Positions 8,366-17,302 of a DNA stretch of 64,000 nucleotides are shown piece after piece. A program made the translations under genes and the position numbers. How positions within the stretch are numbered: the first letter of the stretch is position 1; every line of letters starts with the position of its first letter. A model generated the notes under the pieces. It searched no databases, was not told where the DNA came from, and saw nothing but the letters and a program-made list of their open reading frames with translations. The stretch is from Algibacillus agarilyticus (GTDB lineage: Bacteria > Pseudomonadota > Gammaproteobacteria > Enterobacterales > Alteromonadaceae), in NCBI RefSeq assembly GCF_003286125.1, contig NZ_QMED01000013.1, positions 1 to 64,000 of the forward strand. Reading direction: 5' to 3'.

Positions 8366-9697
8366 TTAGTTGTTTCTGCGCTTAAAACTAAATTGACCGG
8401 CAGGTTCCACTTGGCCTGATTGGTCGGTTGGGGTGGTAAAATAGTCTACATTGAGCCGGTTTGTATCATTGTTTAAAGTAATGTGAGCAAACCCCCAAAC
8501 AAAATCTTTTGCCCAAATTAATTCATATTCTGGGTAACGTTTTTCTTGATAAGCGGCTAGTAAACTATGTTTGCCGCGCATTTTTGAGGCGGCACCACTA
8601 ATAATTAAAGGTAATGGAGGCTTTTTACTATTGGGTGTGTAGCGTGAGCAATCGTCGGTTAATAATTCTAAATCATGCTCATGCCCGGCAATATAAGCAT
8701 CGGCGTATTGACATAAGGCTGGCATAATGAGTTTGCGCAATACGTGACCTTCGCTGTATTTAGTGCCGCCGATAGACCATAAAATATGGTGGCCATAAAC
8801 GATTTTCCATTTAGCATTTGATTGAGCCAATGCCGTTGTTAACCAAGCAAGTTGTATTTTATCTTCGCCGTTGACTGGGTTTTCGTGTGGCTCTGCGTTG
8901 TCGTATTCACCTTTGTTGTGGCGTAATGCGTGTTCAAGATCGACTTCACTGCCATCGGGATTTAACGGGGTTTCATAGATGGTTTGACCTGCCAATAGCA
9001 TGTTTGTATCGAGCACAAAAAATTCAACGTCTTGCCCTGGTTGTCCCACTTTGTATTGATAATACCCTTGTTCACTCATATAAAAATTAGCTTGTTGTGC
9101 CATCCACGCGGTTTGCAATGCCACGCCTTTACGTGAACTTTTCCAATCGTGATTGCCAAGTGCAGAATAAACCATAAAGTCAGGTTGCTGCTGAAACAAA
9201 GGTAATAAGGGTTTTAAAATTAGATCATCCATTCGTTTTTGGTCATCTTTACCGTCATTTGCATCGGCACCATCAGGATAAACGTTGTCGCCTAATTGCA
9301 CCCCAAAATCGCAGCTACGTTGTTTGCATAAGTTAGCCATTGCTTGTCCTACCGCGGCTGCGCCACCTAACTCTGTTGCGATCTGTGTACCGGGGTAAAC
9401 ATAAAGAGGTGCGTGGTTAAACTCGCTCATGGGACGGTGTTCTTCTTGCCAATCGGCTTTTTCGGCCGCGATAAATTCCGCGCGTGTTTTGGGGTTTTCG
9501 ATATGTTTCTTTTTGGGATAGTCGACATGGTAGCCACCGTCACCAAAGGCTAAAAAAGCGATATTGTTTGCGTTATTAGCTGATTCTGCTGGCTGGCTCA
9601 CATTGGTAGGTGCGTTATGGCTACAAGCGAGTAGTAATGCGCTGCAGAGTAAGGCAAGGCTGCTAGTGATAGAAGGGCGGAGTGTAAAAATCATCAT
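8366..9697 (-). CDS. Exported metallophosphoesterase (acid phosphatase-like lipoprotein)
   Basis: 443 aa. The N-terminus has a hydrophobic segment ending in the lipobox LLAC (Cys25), so a lipoprotein is likely. Calcineurin-type metallophosphoesterase motifs occur in order: GDGGYH, GDNVYPDGA, GNHDW, GHHILWS and GHEHDLE. The arrangement resembles purple/tartrate-resistant acid phosphatases. It starts 80 bp after a TonB-dependent receptor on the same strand. A joint role in taking phosphate from organic phosphates is an inference from that pairing. Confidence 0.85.
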   Translation of the reverse strand: MMIFTLRPSITSSLALLCSALLLACSHNAPTNVSQPAESANNANNIAFLAFGDGGYHVDYPKKKHIENPKTRAEFIAAEKADWQEEHRPMSEFNHAPLYVYPGTQIATELGGAAAVGQAMANLCKQRSCDFGVQLGDNVYPDGADANDGKDDQKRMDDLILKPLLPLFQQQPDFMVYSALGNHDWKSSRKGVALQTAWMAQQANFYMSEQGYYQYKVGQPGQDVEFFVLDTNMLLAGQTIYETPLNPDGSEVDLEHALRHNKGEYDNAEPHENPVNGEDKIQLAWLTTALAQSNAKWKIVYGHHILWSIGGTKYSEGHVLRKLIMPALCQYADAYIAGHEHDLELLTDDCSRYTPNSKKPPLPLIISGAASKMRGKHSLLAAYQEKRYPEYELIWAKDFVWGFAHITLNNDTNRLNVDYFTTPTDQSGQVEPAGQFSFKRRNN

Positions 9698-9777
9698 TGT
9701 ACTTCTTTTGTCTTGTTAAAATAATGAAGTAACAGGCCGTATGGCGACCTGTTACTTGGCGGTGCTTTGGCTTATGA

Positions 9778-12573
9778 CTACATTGACGAAATGCTAATGC
9801 CAAACTCAAATGTGCGACCATATTGCTCGTATTGATAGTTGTATTGGTTTTCACCATGATACAAATACAAAGGTTCGTCACTTAAATTAACGGCACTAAA
9901 GAAAAACTGGATCGTGTCTGAGTAATGATATTTACTGCTAAAATCAAACTGTGTATGTGCAGCTTGATAAACACCGGTATCGTTATCATCAAATTGATAG
10001 GTTTTACTTTTATGGCTAGCGCTTAAGCGTAAGCTAAAATCATTATTTTCAAAGCCGAACATCAAGTTACCGATCATGTCTGATTGATTAGGTAATTGGC
10101 TATCGGCGTCAACAAAAGTCCCGTTAGCACCCAGTAATAAACCTGAATCAAAGCTTTTATTCCATGCGAGCTCAACACCCGTTAATGACGCATTACCGCC
10201 ATTAACCGCTTGAATAACTTCTTCGTAGCCTGCCCATTGGTTTTGCGCTTGAACTTCTTGCTGTACGATGTAATTTTTGATGTCTTTGTAAAATAAACCT
10301 GCTGAAATAATCCCAATATGATTAGGGTAGTATTCAACAGATAAATCTATATTTTGTGATTCGTAGGGTTTTAAATCAGGATTACCCACTTCGGCTTTAC
10401 GCTCAGTTTCGGTTATGCCGTCATCTTCTGTTACTTCAGTTTCGATTAACTGAAATGCCGCTGAATCACTAAAAGTGGGGCGTGCGATCGTTTGTGTGTA
10501 AGCAAAACGAGAAATTAATTTATCGCTGGCGCTGTACTTAATATTCAGGCTTGGTAATAAATGATCATCACTTTTGTCAACGGCCCAAGGATTGATTAAA
10601 ACATTTTCGCTGTCGGCGACTTCATCAACGACTAACTCTACTCGGTTGCCTTGAGTTGAGAAATCCGTGTCTTCATAGCGTAAACCGGTGACTATTTGCC
10701 ATTGATCGATATCTAATGTCAGCATGGCATATAGTGCAAGCACGTCTTCACTGCTTGTGTAGCTATTCGCTTGGCTTTCAATGGCTGATTCTTGCGTATT
10801 TAAATCAAAGTTATTGCGATTGTTTAGCACGAACTGTTGAATGCCACTGCGCGATAAACCAGGACCAAAGTCTCCTAAGCTAAACTCGATAGGAGGAGTC
10901 GCAAAATTTTGTGCGGTTGCCTCACCAAAACCACCATCATAAATGCTGGCATTTACCTGGTTAAACTTTTCGCGGCTGCGGTATTTACCACCAAATTTAA
11001 CAACGCTGTTGTAATTATGCCAAACAAAATCTTTGCTAATATCGATACGTAAGCTCGTTTCTTTATCTTCACTTAAGTTTTTTTCAGCGACGATTTCGTC
11101 TAATTCAAACTGACTCATATCATGTGCTGCCGCTGTTTGAGTCAACTGTGGCACTTCACCTGAGGAGGTATAACCGAGTGCTAAGTCTTCACCGGCAAAA
11201 ACAACATCTAAACGATCGGGTTCTGATTCATTTGATTTTGAATAACCAAGCTGATATTCCATTAACCACGTATCAATTTGGTTTTCACCACCCGCGACCA
11301 TCGATAAAATTTGTTGCTGTTCAAAACGGTCTTTAGTGTCACGTTCCATTTCAGCATTTGAATATTGCGCGTTGGTATTACGGTAGGTCGCAAAGTCGAT
11401 AGCACCCGCATCAAATTTAAATTGCTTGCGCTGGCGATATTCATCATCAGAAAATTCGCTATAAAAACTACGCAAATAGTATTTGTCGGTATTCGACGTG
11501 TGTAGATCTAAGTTGATCGCGGCGCCGATACGTTCTCGTTCAATACGGTATTGACGTTGCTCTATTTCTTCGGCCCCAAATATCTCGACATCATCGCCTG
11601 TGAGCTCATCTTCCACTTCGATTGTGCTCCAGCCGCCATCCGTTTCAACATTTTCAGATGCAAATTTACGGCTAAACCACGAAAGCGCTCCGGCCACACC
11701 TAATTCATAGCCATTATCTAAAGTAAAAACTTGAGAATAACTACCTGATACTTTAGGACTATTTTGGCCGACTAATTCGTTATAAGAGTTTTGAACATTC
11801 ACGCTGTAATATTGGCCTTCGCGGTCGAATGCACTCAAACTTTTAACTTCGATAGATCCCCCAATGGCATTTGCATCCATGTCGGGCGTTACCGTTTTAC
11901 TAACTTCTAAACTCGAGACCACTTCACTGGGGATCACGTCTAAAGCAACACTACGAACTCCAGCTTCTGGCGAGGGTACGTTTAATCCATTAATGGTTAC
12001 GTTATTTAAGTTAGGGTCGATACCGCGAATAGCCACAAAGCGGCCTTCACCTTGGTCGCGCTGAATCGATAAGCCAGGTAAGCGTTGTAAAGCTTCTGTG
12101 GCATTTTGGTCTGGTAATTGACCTATCGCATCGGCGCTAACAACCGAGATAACTCGATTGGCATTTTTTTGTCGGCTTAACGCACCGGCTTGTCCTGCAC
12201 GTTGACCAAACACGATCACATTTTCAATGCTGTTTAAGTTTTCTCCGATAACATAGTTTTGGCTACTATTTTTATCGGCATTAATTGTGATTGTTTTACG
12301 GACTTCGGGCGCGCCGACATAGTTTATGACTAAAGTGTATTCACCCGCGGGTAAATTATTAAAGCGGAATGAACCATTACGCTGACTTACGGTTGATACA
12401 TTGAGTTCTGCTATTTTTATATGTGCGCCTTGAAAGTACACTTTATTTTGTTGATCGGTAATTCGGCCTTCAAGTTCGGTATTAGCTGCGGCCTGACCCG
12501 CATATAAAGCGAGCGTGCCAATTAAAGCGCGACTGAGTGCCGAGCGTTTAAATTTTGATTTTGTGATCTTCAT
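9778..12573 (-). CDS. TonB-dependent outer-membrane receptor (TIGR01782-like)
   Basis: 931 aa from the ATG at 12573, which follows AGGGACATCAC; an upstream in-frame start at 12600 is less convincing. Order: signal peptide, a CarboxypepD_reg/SusC-like Ig domain (about residues 35-105, with FRFNNLPAGEYTLVINYVG), a plug domain (NATEALQRLPGLSIQRDQGEGRFVAIRGIDP) and a 22-strand barrel. The QRLPGLS, VAIRGIDPNLNNVTINGL and DANAIGGSIEVKS pieces are those of the TIGR01782 group, often used for sugars or other large substrates. The protein ends in M rather than the usual aromatic residue. The phosphatase downstream suggests an organophosphate ligand, but the substrate is unproven. Confidence 0.93.
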   Translation of the reverse strand: MKITKSKFKRSALSRALIGTLALYAGQAAANTELEGRITDQQNKVYFQGAHIKIAELNVSTVSQRNGSFRFNNLPAGEYTLVINYVGAPEVRKTITINADKNSSQNYVIGENLNSIENVIVFGQRAGQAGALSRQKNANRVISVVSADAIGQLPDQNATEALQRLPGLSIQRDQGEGRFVAIRGIDPNLNNVTINGLNVPSPEAGVRSVALDVIPSEVVSSLEVSKTVTPDMDANAIGGSIEVKSLSAFDREGQYYSVNVQNSYNELVGQNSPKVSGSYSQVFTLDNGYELGVAGALSWFSRKFASENVETDGGWSTIEVEDELTGDDVEIFGAEEIEQRQYRIERERIGAAINLDLHTSNTDKYYLRSFYSEFSDDEYRQRKQFKFDAGAIDFATYRNTNAQYSNAEMERDTKDRFEQQQILSMVAGGENQIDTWLMEYQLGYSKSNESEPDRLDVVFAGEDLALGYTSSGEVPQLTQTAAAHDMSQFELDEIVAEKNLSEDKETSLRIDISKDFVWHNYNSVVKFGGKYRSREKFNQVNASIYDGGFGEATAQNFATPPIEFSLGDFGPGLSRSGIQQFVLNNRNNFDLNTQESAIESQANSYTSSEDVLALYAMLTLDIDQWQIVTGLRYEDTDFSTQGNRVELVVDEVADSENVLINPWAVDKSDDHLLPSLNIKYSASDKLISRFAYTQTIARPTFSDSAAFQLIETEVTEDDGITETERKAEVGNPDLKPYESQNIDLSVEYYPNHIGIISAGLFYKDIKNYIVQQEVQAQNQWAGYEEVIQAVNGGNASLTGVELAWNKSFDSGLLLGANGTFVDADSQLPNQSDMIGNLMFGFENNDFSLRLSASHKSKTYQFDDNDTGVYQAAHTQFDFSSKYHYSDTIQFFFSAVNLSDEPLYLYHGENQYNYQYEQYGRTFEFGISISSM

Positions 12574-13019
12574 GTGATGTCCCTTGTTCTTGCTTGGCAT
12601 TGAACCGCATTAACTCATTGCGATATCTAAATGGCTTGGTTTAAAAACGCGGGTCACGCTATACAAGTTGCATGACAGATATATTTCATTACAAGGGCAT
12701 GATGTTTTTTTACTGGTGTTTTAGCGGTACTTTAGGCCGCTTTTTAATCAAAGTGAGCTTAAATGACTCCTGATGAATTGCGTGTTTTAGATTAATTAAC
12801 TAATTGTTTAAGTTATAGTTAGTTATTGATTTAATTGGTAAAAATAGAGTTATTAACGATATGTTCTTAGCTTACATTAGCAAATTCATATGCAAAATAA
12901 TGTTGTTAATGTGCTGGTCGTTGTTAATAAAATTGTAATTACGCTGAGCTAATATGACCCCTATTCAAATGCGCATAGCACTTTATCATGTGTCATACCC
13001 ATTTAGTCGGTGGTTTTAG
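12574..13019. promoter_or_regulatory. Divergent intergenic region with weak Pho-box-like site
   Basis: 446 bp without a gene between the TonB receptor and the GGDEF-AraC operon. On the minus strand, 12678-12661 reads CTGTCAT-N4-CTTGTAT, where the first 7-mer is a perfect E. coli Pho-box half and the second matches 4 of 7. The remainder is AT-rich and shows no hairpin I can defend. Confidence 0.3.
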
Positions 13020-13055
13020 TTGTTAAAGCCTCCCTTTCTTGTTAAATACGCCATT

Positions 13056-13982
13056 ATGAACTTTGCTTTTTTAAAATTTCACCGTCACTTGTTTGTTATT
13101 TTATTTGTCGTTTTAGCCAGTGTGGTTGCCATGACTATACAACTAGGTGACCTAAAAACGTTTGCGCAAATTGACTTTTTTGATGCTGCCGGAGAAGGTG
13201 GAATTACGTTGATGACGTTATTGTGGTTGTTTTTTACTTTAATAAGCCGCCCCGCAGGCAAGGTGACTCATTGGTTATTTGTTGGATTAACACTCACGAA
13301 TGTATCGATGTTGCTCGATTTTATGGATGAGTTTGTGCAATACCCCGCGGATAGCGCTTGGTTAAGCACGATCGAATCGTTACCTGCGCCCATTGGCATG
13401 GTTATTTTGTCTGTCGCGTTATATCAATGGCATTTAGAACAGATGACTATCAATGCGCAATTACGCCGCACTGAGCGTTATTATCGTGATCATAGTCTGA
13501 CCGATTTTGTTACCGGTTTGTATAGCGCTAAATACATGAAAAACCAACTTGAACGTGAATGTACCCAAGTTAAAAAGCGACAAAGTACCGTTGCTGTCAT
13601 GATGATCGATATTCGAAATTTTGATTGTTTTAATCGTAAACACGGTGATCAACAAGGTGATATTTTACTACGTGAAGTTGCGCAACTTATTTTAATGAAT
13701 CTGCGCGATGAAGATTTAGCGTGTCGTTATGCCAGTGATCGGTTTGTTATTATGCTACCTAATACGACATTGTTAACAGCGCAAGCAATGGCTAATGATA
13801 TTGAATTGTCAATTTCGAATTTGGCTTTTAAATTCGGTCCTTCATCTGTCGCCAATTACCAACATGTCACCAGTTGTGCTCTCATTTTTGATGGGCAAGA
13901 GGGGGTCGACGATATGTTGTCGCAATTAAATAACGCGATGCTTGCGACCAAGCATGCGGTTAATCTTCAAGCCAGTGCTTAA
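13056..13982 (+). CDS. Membrane protein with degenerate GGDEF domain
   Basis: 308 aa from the ATG at 13056; a TTG at 13020 would extend it. About four hydrophobic helices occupy the first 130 residues (LFVILFVVLASVVAMTI, ITLMTLLWLFFTLI, HWLFVGLTLTNVSMLLDFM, GMVILSVALYQW). A GGDEF-fold domain follows, with VAVMMIDIRNFDCFNRKHGDQQGD intact, but the active-site loop is CRYASDRF instead of RYGGDEF/RYGGEEF. It should therefore not make c-di-GMP, and may be a sensor or a nucleotide-binding partner. Its stop overlaps the start of the AraC gene, so the two are translationally coupled. Confidence 0.85.
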   Translation: MNFAFLKFHRHLFVILFVVLASVVAMTIQLGDLKTFAQIDFFDAAGEGGITLMTLLWLFFTLISRPAGKVTHWLFVGLTLTNVSMLLDFMDEFVQYPADSAWLSTIESLPAPIGMVILSVALYQWHLEQMTINAQLRRTERYYRDHSLTDFVTGLYSAKYMKNQLERECTQVKKRQSTVAVMMIDIRNFDCFNRKHGDQQGDILLREVAQLILMNLRDEDLACRYASDRFVIMLPNTTLLTAQAMANDIELSISNLAFKFGPSSVANYQHVTSCALIFDGQEGVDDMLSQLNNAMLATKHAVNLQASA

Positions 13983-15013
13983 TGAACTGGTTTGAGCGCG
14001 ATGACGACATTTTGTTATGTCGCCAATTTACCGTTGCCTTGGTTGATCTCGCTAAGCAAAGTGGTATTCACCCCGATAAAATACTCAAAGGTACTCGTTG
14101 TTTTTATAATGATTTAATCAAACCTGAATATTGTATATCGGTGCAAGCTTTATTGGTGATTATCGATAATGTTAATAAGTTATCTACGCGGCAAGATTTA
14201 AGTTTCTTATTGGGGCGAAAATTCTTTCCAAGTCATGTTGGCATGCTCGGACAAGCATTTTTGAATTGCAGCAACATTGCGCAAATGCTCCGTATTTGCC
14301 AGTGCTTTCAATTTCAACTCTGTCCATTTTTGTTTGTTCAGGTGAGTAAAACAACCGGTAAAACGCATCTTATTTTTAATAGTGCGGTAGGGACACTACA
14401 CGATCATCAGCAACGATTTTTATATGAATTTATGTTTACGGCTATGCTGGGCGCTTTAAAATTTAGATTGGGCGAACTGGTACCATTAAGTATTAAATTG
14501 CCTTATCGAGCGGTTGAATATACGGAGCAATATCAAGTGCACTGGGGAGGGAAGGTTCAATTTGATCAACAAATTGCGATGATAACGATTGCGGATAATT
14601 GGTTATATAAACCGTTACCCGATAGTAGTCTGCCGCTTAAAAAAATGGCGCTTAATGAAGCCAAAGTTCAGCGTTTAACTGCGTGTAAAATAGGGTTTGT
14701 GCAAGCGGTTTGTCAGTATATTAAATGCAAAATGGCAACTCAAGATATCAGCTTAGAGGCTTGTGCTGCGCATTTTAAGATGAGTCCCGCAACGTTTAAG
14801 CGCAAACTGTCTCACCATCAAACGCGTTATCAGCAATTGTTAGATCAGCTGCGCAGCCAACACGCGATCTTTTTAATGACAGAGAATCAGCAAAGCAATG
14901 AGCGAATAGCGTCGAGTTTGCAGTTCACTGATTTAACCAACTTTCGGCGGGCTTTTAAACGCTGGACTGGCATGACACCAACTGATTTTAGACACAAATG
15001 CGGTCAATTTTAA
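13982..15013 (+). CDS. AraC-family transcriptional regulator
   Basis: 343 aa. An N-terminal ligand-binding domain of the Arabinose_bd/OruR type (about residues 20-205) precedes a C-terminal AraC double HTH: DISLEACAAHFKMSPATFKRKL and SNERIASSLQFTDLTNFRRAFKRWTGMTPTDFR. The ATG overlaps the stop of the upstream membrane pseudo-GGDEF gene (TAATG), which suggests the pair acts together, perhaps with the membrane protein as its signal input. The regulated genes are not evident; the TonB receptor and phosphatase are divergent neighbours. Confidence 0.9.
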   Translation: MNWFERDDDILLCRQFTVALVDLAKQSGIHPDKILKGTRCFYNDLIKPEYCISVQALLVIIDNVNKLSTRQDLSFLLGRKFFPSHVGMLGQAFLNCSNIAQMLRICQCFQFQLCPFLFVQVSKTTGKTHLIFNSAVGTLHDHQQRFLYEFMFTAMLGALKFRLGELVPLSIKLPYRAVEYTEQYQVHWGGKVQFDQQIAMITIADNWLYKPLPDSSLPLKKMALNEAKVQRLTACKIGFVQAVCQYIKCKMATQDISLEACAAHFKMSPATFKRKLSHHQTRYQQLLDQLRSQHAIFLMTENQQSNERIASSLQFTDLTNFRRAFKRWTGMTPTDFRHKCGQF

Positions 15014-15062
15014 TATTCTTCTATCACGCCTACATTTAAAAAGCTAAATTTAACTTCGCTTG

Positions 15063-15656
15063 TTAATCTAAAACGCGCAGTGTTGGGCTTATTAAGTCGG
15101 TGAGTTCGTTTGCGTTTCTGCCGCCGCGAGCTAAAGCGGCTGTGCCGTGTAAAAAAGCCGTAAAGTAGCGTGCTAAGGTGGTTATGTTGATGTGGCTTGG
15201 TAAATCACCTTGTTTCACGGCGTGCATAAAAAATGTCACTAAACCTCGTTCAGAAAAATGATTGACCTCTTCAACTAAAGCGGCTGCCGCTGGGGGTAAA
15301 TCTTCAGTTTCAGCTTCAGATACACACACCGAGACATAACAACCTTTTGGGTTATTAGGTGCACATTGCGCGGTTATTATTGAGTGTAAATAACGGCTGA
15401 GTTGTTCTTTAACCGGTGCATTACCGGTTAAGTGTTTCGCGTGTGGTTGAGCATAATGGCTCAGGTAATGTGCGGTGGCTTGGATAAATAATTGCTCTTT
15501 ATTACCAAATGCTGAATAAAGGCTGGGTTTGTTTATACCCATGCCAGATGTTAAATCGGTTAATGAAGCACCTGAATAGCCTTTTTTCCAAAATACACGC
15601 ATGGCTTTATCGAGCACATCTGTTTTATCAAATTCGCGTTGTCTACCGCCGGCCAT
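15063..15656 (-). CDS. TetR/AcrR-family repressor
   Basis: 197 aa. The N-terminal HTH is typical: VLDKAMRVFWKKGYSGASLTDLTSGMGINKPSLYSAFGNKEQLF. The C-terminal part has the cysteine-bearing helix GCYVSVCVSEAETEDLPP, also seen in regulators that sense electrophiles, so thiol sensing is conceivable but unproven. It is divergent from an SDR dehydrogenase. The 176-bp spacer holds two identical 12-bp palindromes, which it very likely binds, repressing both itself and the SDR gene. Confidence 0.93.
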   Translation of the reverse strand: MAGGRQREFDKTDVLDKAMRVFWKKGYSGASLTDLTSGMGINKPSLYSAFGNKEQLFIQATAHYLSHYAQPHAKHLTGNAPVKEQLSRYLHSIITAQCAPNNPKGCYVSVCVSEAETEDLPPAAAALVEEVNHFSERGLVTFFMHAVKQGDLPSHINITTLARYFTAFLHGTAALARGGRNANELTDLISPTLRVLD

Positions 15657-15700
15657 CTTGTTATCTCAATTGTTTTTTTTAAATAGGTTGACTTCTATTA

Positions 15701-15739
15701 TACCGATCGGTACATTTAACTCAATCTTACCGATCGGTA
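15701..15739. promoter_or_regulatory. Twin TetR-type operators
   Basis: TACCGATCGGTA occurs at 15701-15712 and again at 15728-15739. Both are perfect palindromes with starts 27 bp apart, in the TetR/SDR divergent spacer and closer to the TetR gene. Confidence 0.85.
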
Positions 15740-15832
15740 CAATTGTTTAATGGCTTAACTAACTTAATGTTAGTTCACTGCCATTCGTATTGTTAAAGCA
15801 TGTAAACATTTAATAAAAGATAAGGAAGAACA

Positions 15833-16567
15833 ATGAGTTTTGATATTAATGGTCAAGTTGCGTTAGTAACCGGTGCAAACCGGGGTATTGGTAAAGCGAT
15901 TGTTGCGGCATTAATTGAGCAAGGCGCTAAAAAAGTGTATTTGGCGGTGCGAGATGTGAAGTCTGCCGCTGAGCAAACAAGTGAATACGGCGATAAAGTG
16001 GTGCCGGTGCAAGTGGATGTTTCAAGTGCCGATAGTATTGCTAATTTAGCCGAGCAAGCTACCGATGTCACGTTAGTGGTAAATAATGCGGGTGTGCTTG
16101 AATTAGCCAACCCGTTAAGTGCCGATTTTGCACAGGCATTTGCTAAAGAGGTTAATGTTAATGTATTAGGCTTAGTACATATGGCACAAGCCTTTTCACC
16201 GATTATAGAAGCTAATCAAGGTGGTGCTTTTGTGCAATTAAACTCGGTAGCGTCGATTAAAAACTTTACTGATTTAACCAGTTATTCAGCGTCTAAAGCC
16301 GCTGCTTACTCAGTCACTCAAGGCTTAAAAGCATTGTTGGTGCCTAAAGGTATTGAAGTGTTAAGTGTGCATCCTGGTCCTATCGCGACCGATATGGCTA
16401 CACAAGCGGGAATGGAAGAGATGGGTGAACCGGCATCGGTTGTTGCTGATGCGATTGTGGCCGCGTTAAAATCGGGACAATTTCATTTGTTCCCTGACAG
16501 CATGGCACGTGATTTTGGCGGGGCGTATCAATCTTATGCCGAGAGTGTAATAGAAGCGGTTGAATAA
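15833..16567 (+). CDS. SDR-family oxidoreductase
   Basis: 244 aa, classical short-chain dehydrogenase. The cofactor motif VTGANRGIGKA is near the N-terminus, NNAG at VVNNAGVLEL, the catalytic Ser in LNSVASIK and the YSASK tetrad segment. The substrate is unknown. It is divergent from the TetR regulator with twin operators, so it is probably induced when that repressor binds its ligand. AAGGAAGAACAATG gives a strong start. A terminator follows at 16618. Confidence 0.92.
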   Translation: MSFDINGQVALVTGANRGIGKAIVAALIEQGAKKVYLAVRDVKSAAEQTSEYGDKVVPVQVDVSSADSIANLAEQATDVTLVVNNAGVLELANPLSADFAQAFAKEVNVNVLGLVHMAQAFSPIIEANQGGAFVQLNSVASIKNFTDLTSYSASKAAAYSVTQGLKALLVPKGIEVLSVHPGPIATDMATQAGMEEMGEPASVVADAIVAALKSGQFHLFPDSMARDFGGAYQSYAESVIEAVE

Positions 16568-16617
16568 TACCTATCGCGATAGCTTAAGCATGGCTTAGCT
16601 TATCGTTTTGTGTACCT

Positions 16618-16648
16618 AAAGCGAATCGTTGATGGATTCGCTTTTTTT
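16618..16648 (+). terminator. Terminator after the SDR gene
   Basis: AAGCGAATC and GATTCGCTT arms followed by a run of T. Confidence 0.85.
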
Positions 16649-16872
16649 ATGCGCTTATTCCCATCGTTGTTAATAGCGGATCATGTTAGCGGGTTAAAAA
16701 GTACGATAAGGAGGTTTACCCATTAACGAGTCGGGTGCAACGTAGATGAATTTGTTACCTTGTGCCCACGTTTTCTTTCTGATTATGGTTGATCATTTAA
16801 TAACAGTGAACGGTTAAATTTAGCTGGTTCATCCGTTAAAAAGCGTCATGTTATGTTTGGATAAACGTTATT
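16649..16872. other. Intergenic, no feature recognised
   Basis: No supported ORF or RNA found. An AAGGAGGT at about 16708 has no start codon at a usable distance. Repeat B copy 2 follows, and then 250 bp leads to the transporter gene at 17303. Confidence 0.5.
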
Positions 16873-17048
16873 TATAGTCTTCTCGTTCAGGTTTGATGGT
16901 TCATTGTCAGCGCTTACTCTCGACTTTGGCTCCTGCGTCGTTCTAACACCTAAATCCATTTAGGCGGCCCCAATCACATAGTAGAGCATATGCTCATGGC
17001 GTCTCGAAGCTTGACGGCTTCCCCTAAAACCCGATCGCTTTGACTATA
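16873..17048 (+). repeat. Dispersed repeat B (MITE-like), copy 2, 176 bp
   Basis: TATAGTC... to ...GACTATA ends, the central GAGCATATGCTC palindrome, and a CCTAAATCCATTTAGG palindrome in the left arm. It is the same internal subtype as the 57107-57282 copy and nearly identical to it, and it has exactly the length of copies 1 and 4. Confidence 0.88.
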
Positions 17049-17302
17049 TATTGTCATTAAATAGTCATTGCGTTGCGATGTTTTTGGTGATTTAATCCGC
17101 AAAATTATTAAGGGTTTATTACTCTCCAAAGCTCGACTCTAGCGCGGTTTAGATAAGATTGAGATTTTAAACGCTTGTGCCTTTTTTGAATATTAATTTA
17201 TTTAAAGATTTGATAGCCCAAATTGTTTTTATGCTGTTCTGATTTTTCAGATTCTGTCGGTAAAAAACAGCTCCTAAGCTACTTTCTTTGGAGTGTTGCC
17301 GA

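Noticed and set aside
16649-16872. AAGGAGGT at about 16708 as a ribosome site
   Set aside because: No start codon at a workable distance and no frame after it.
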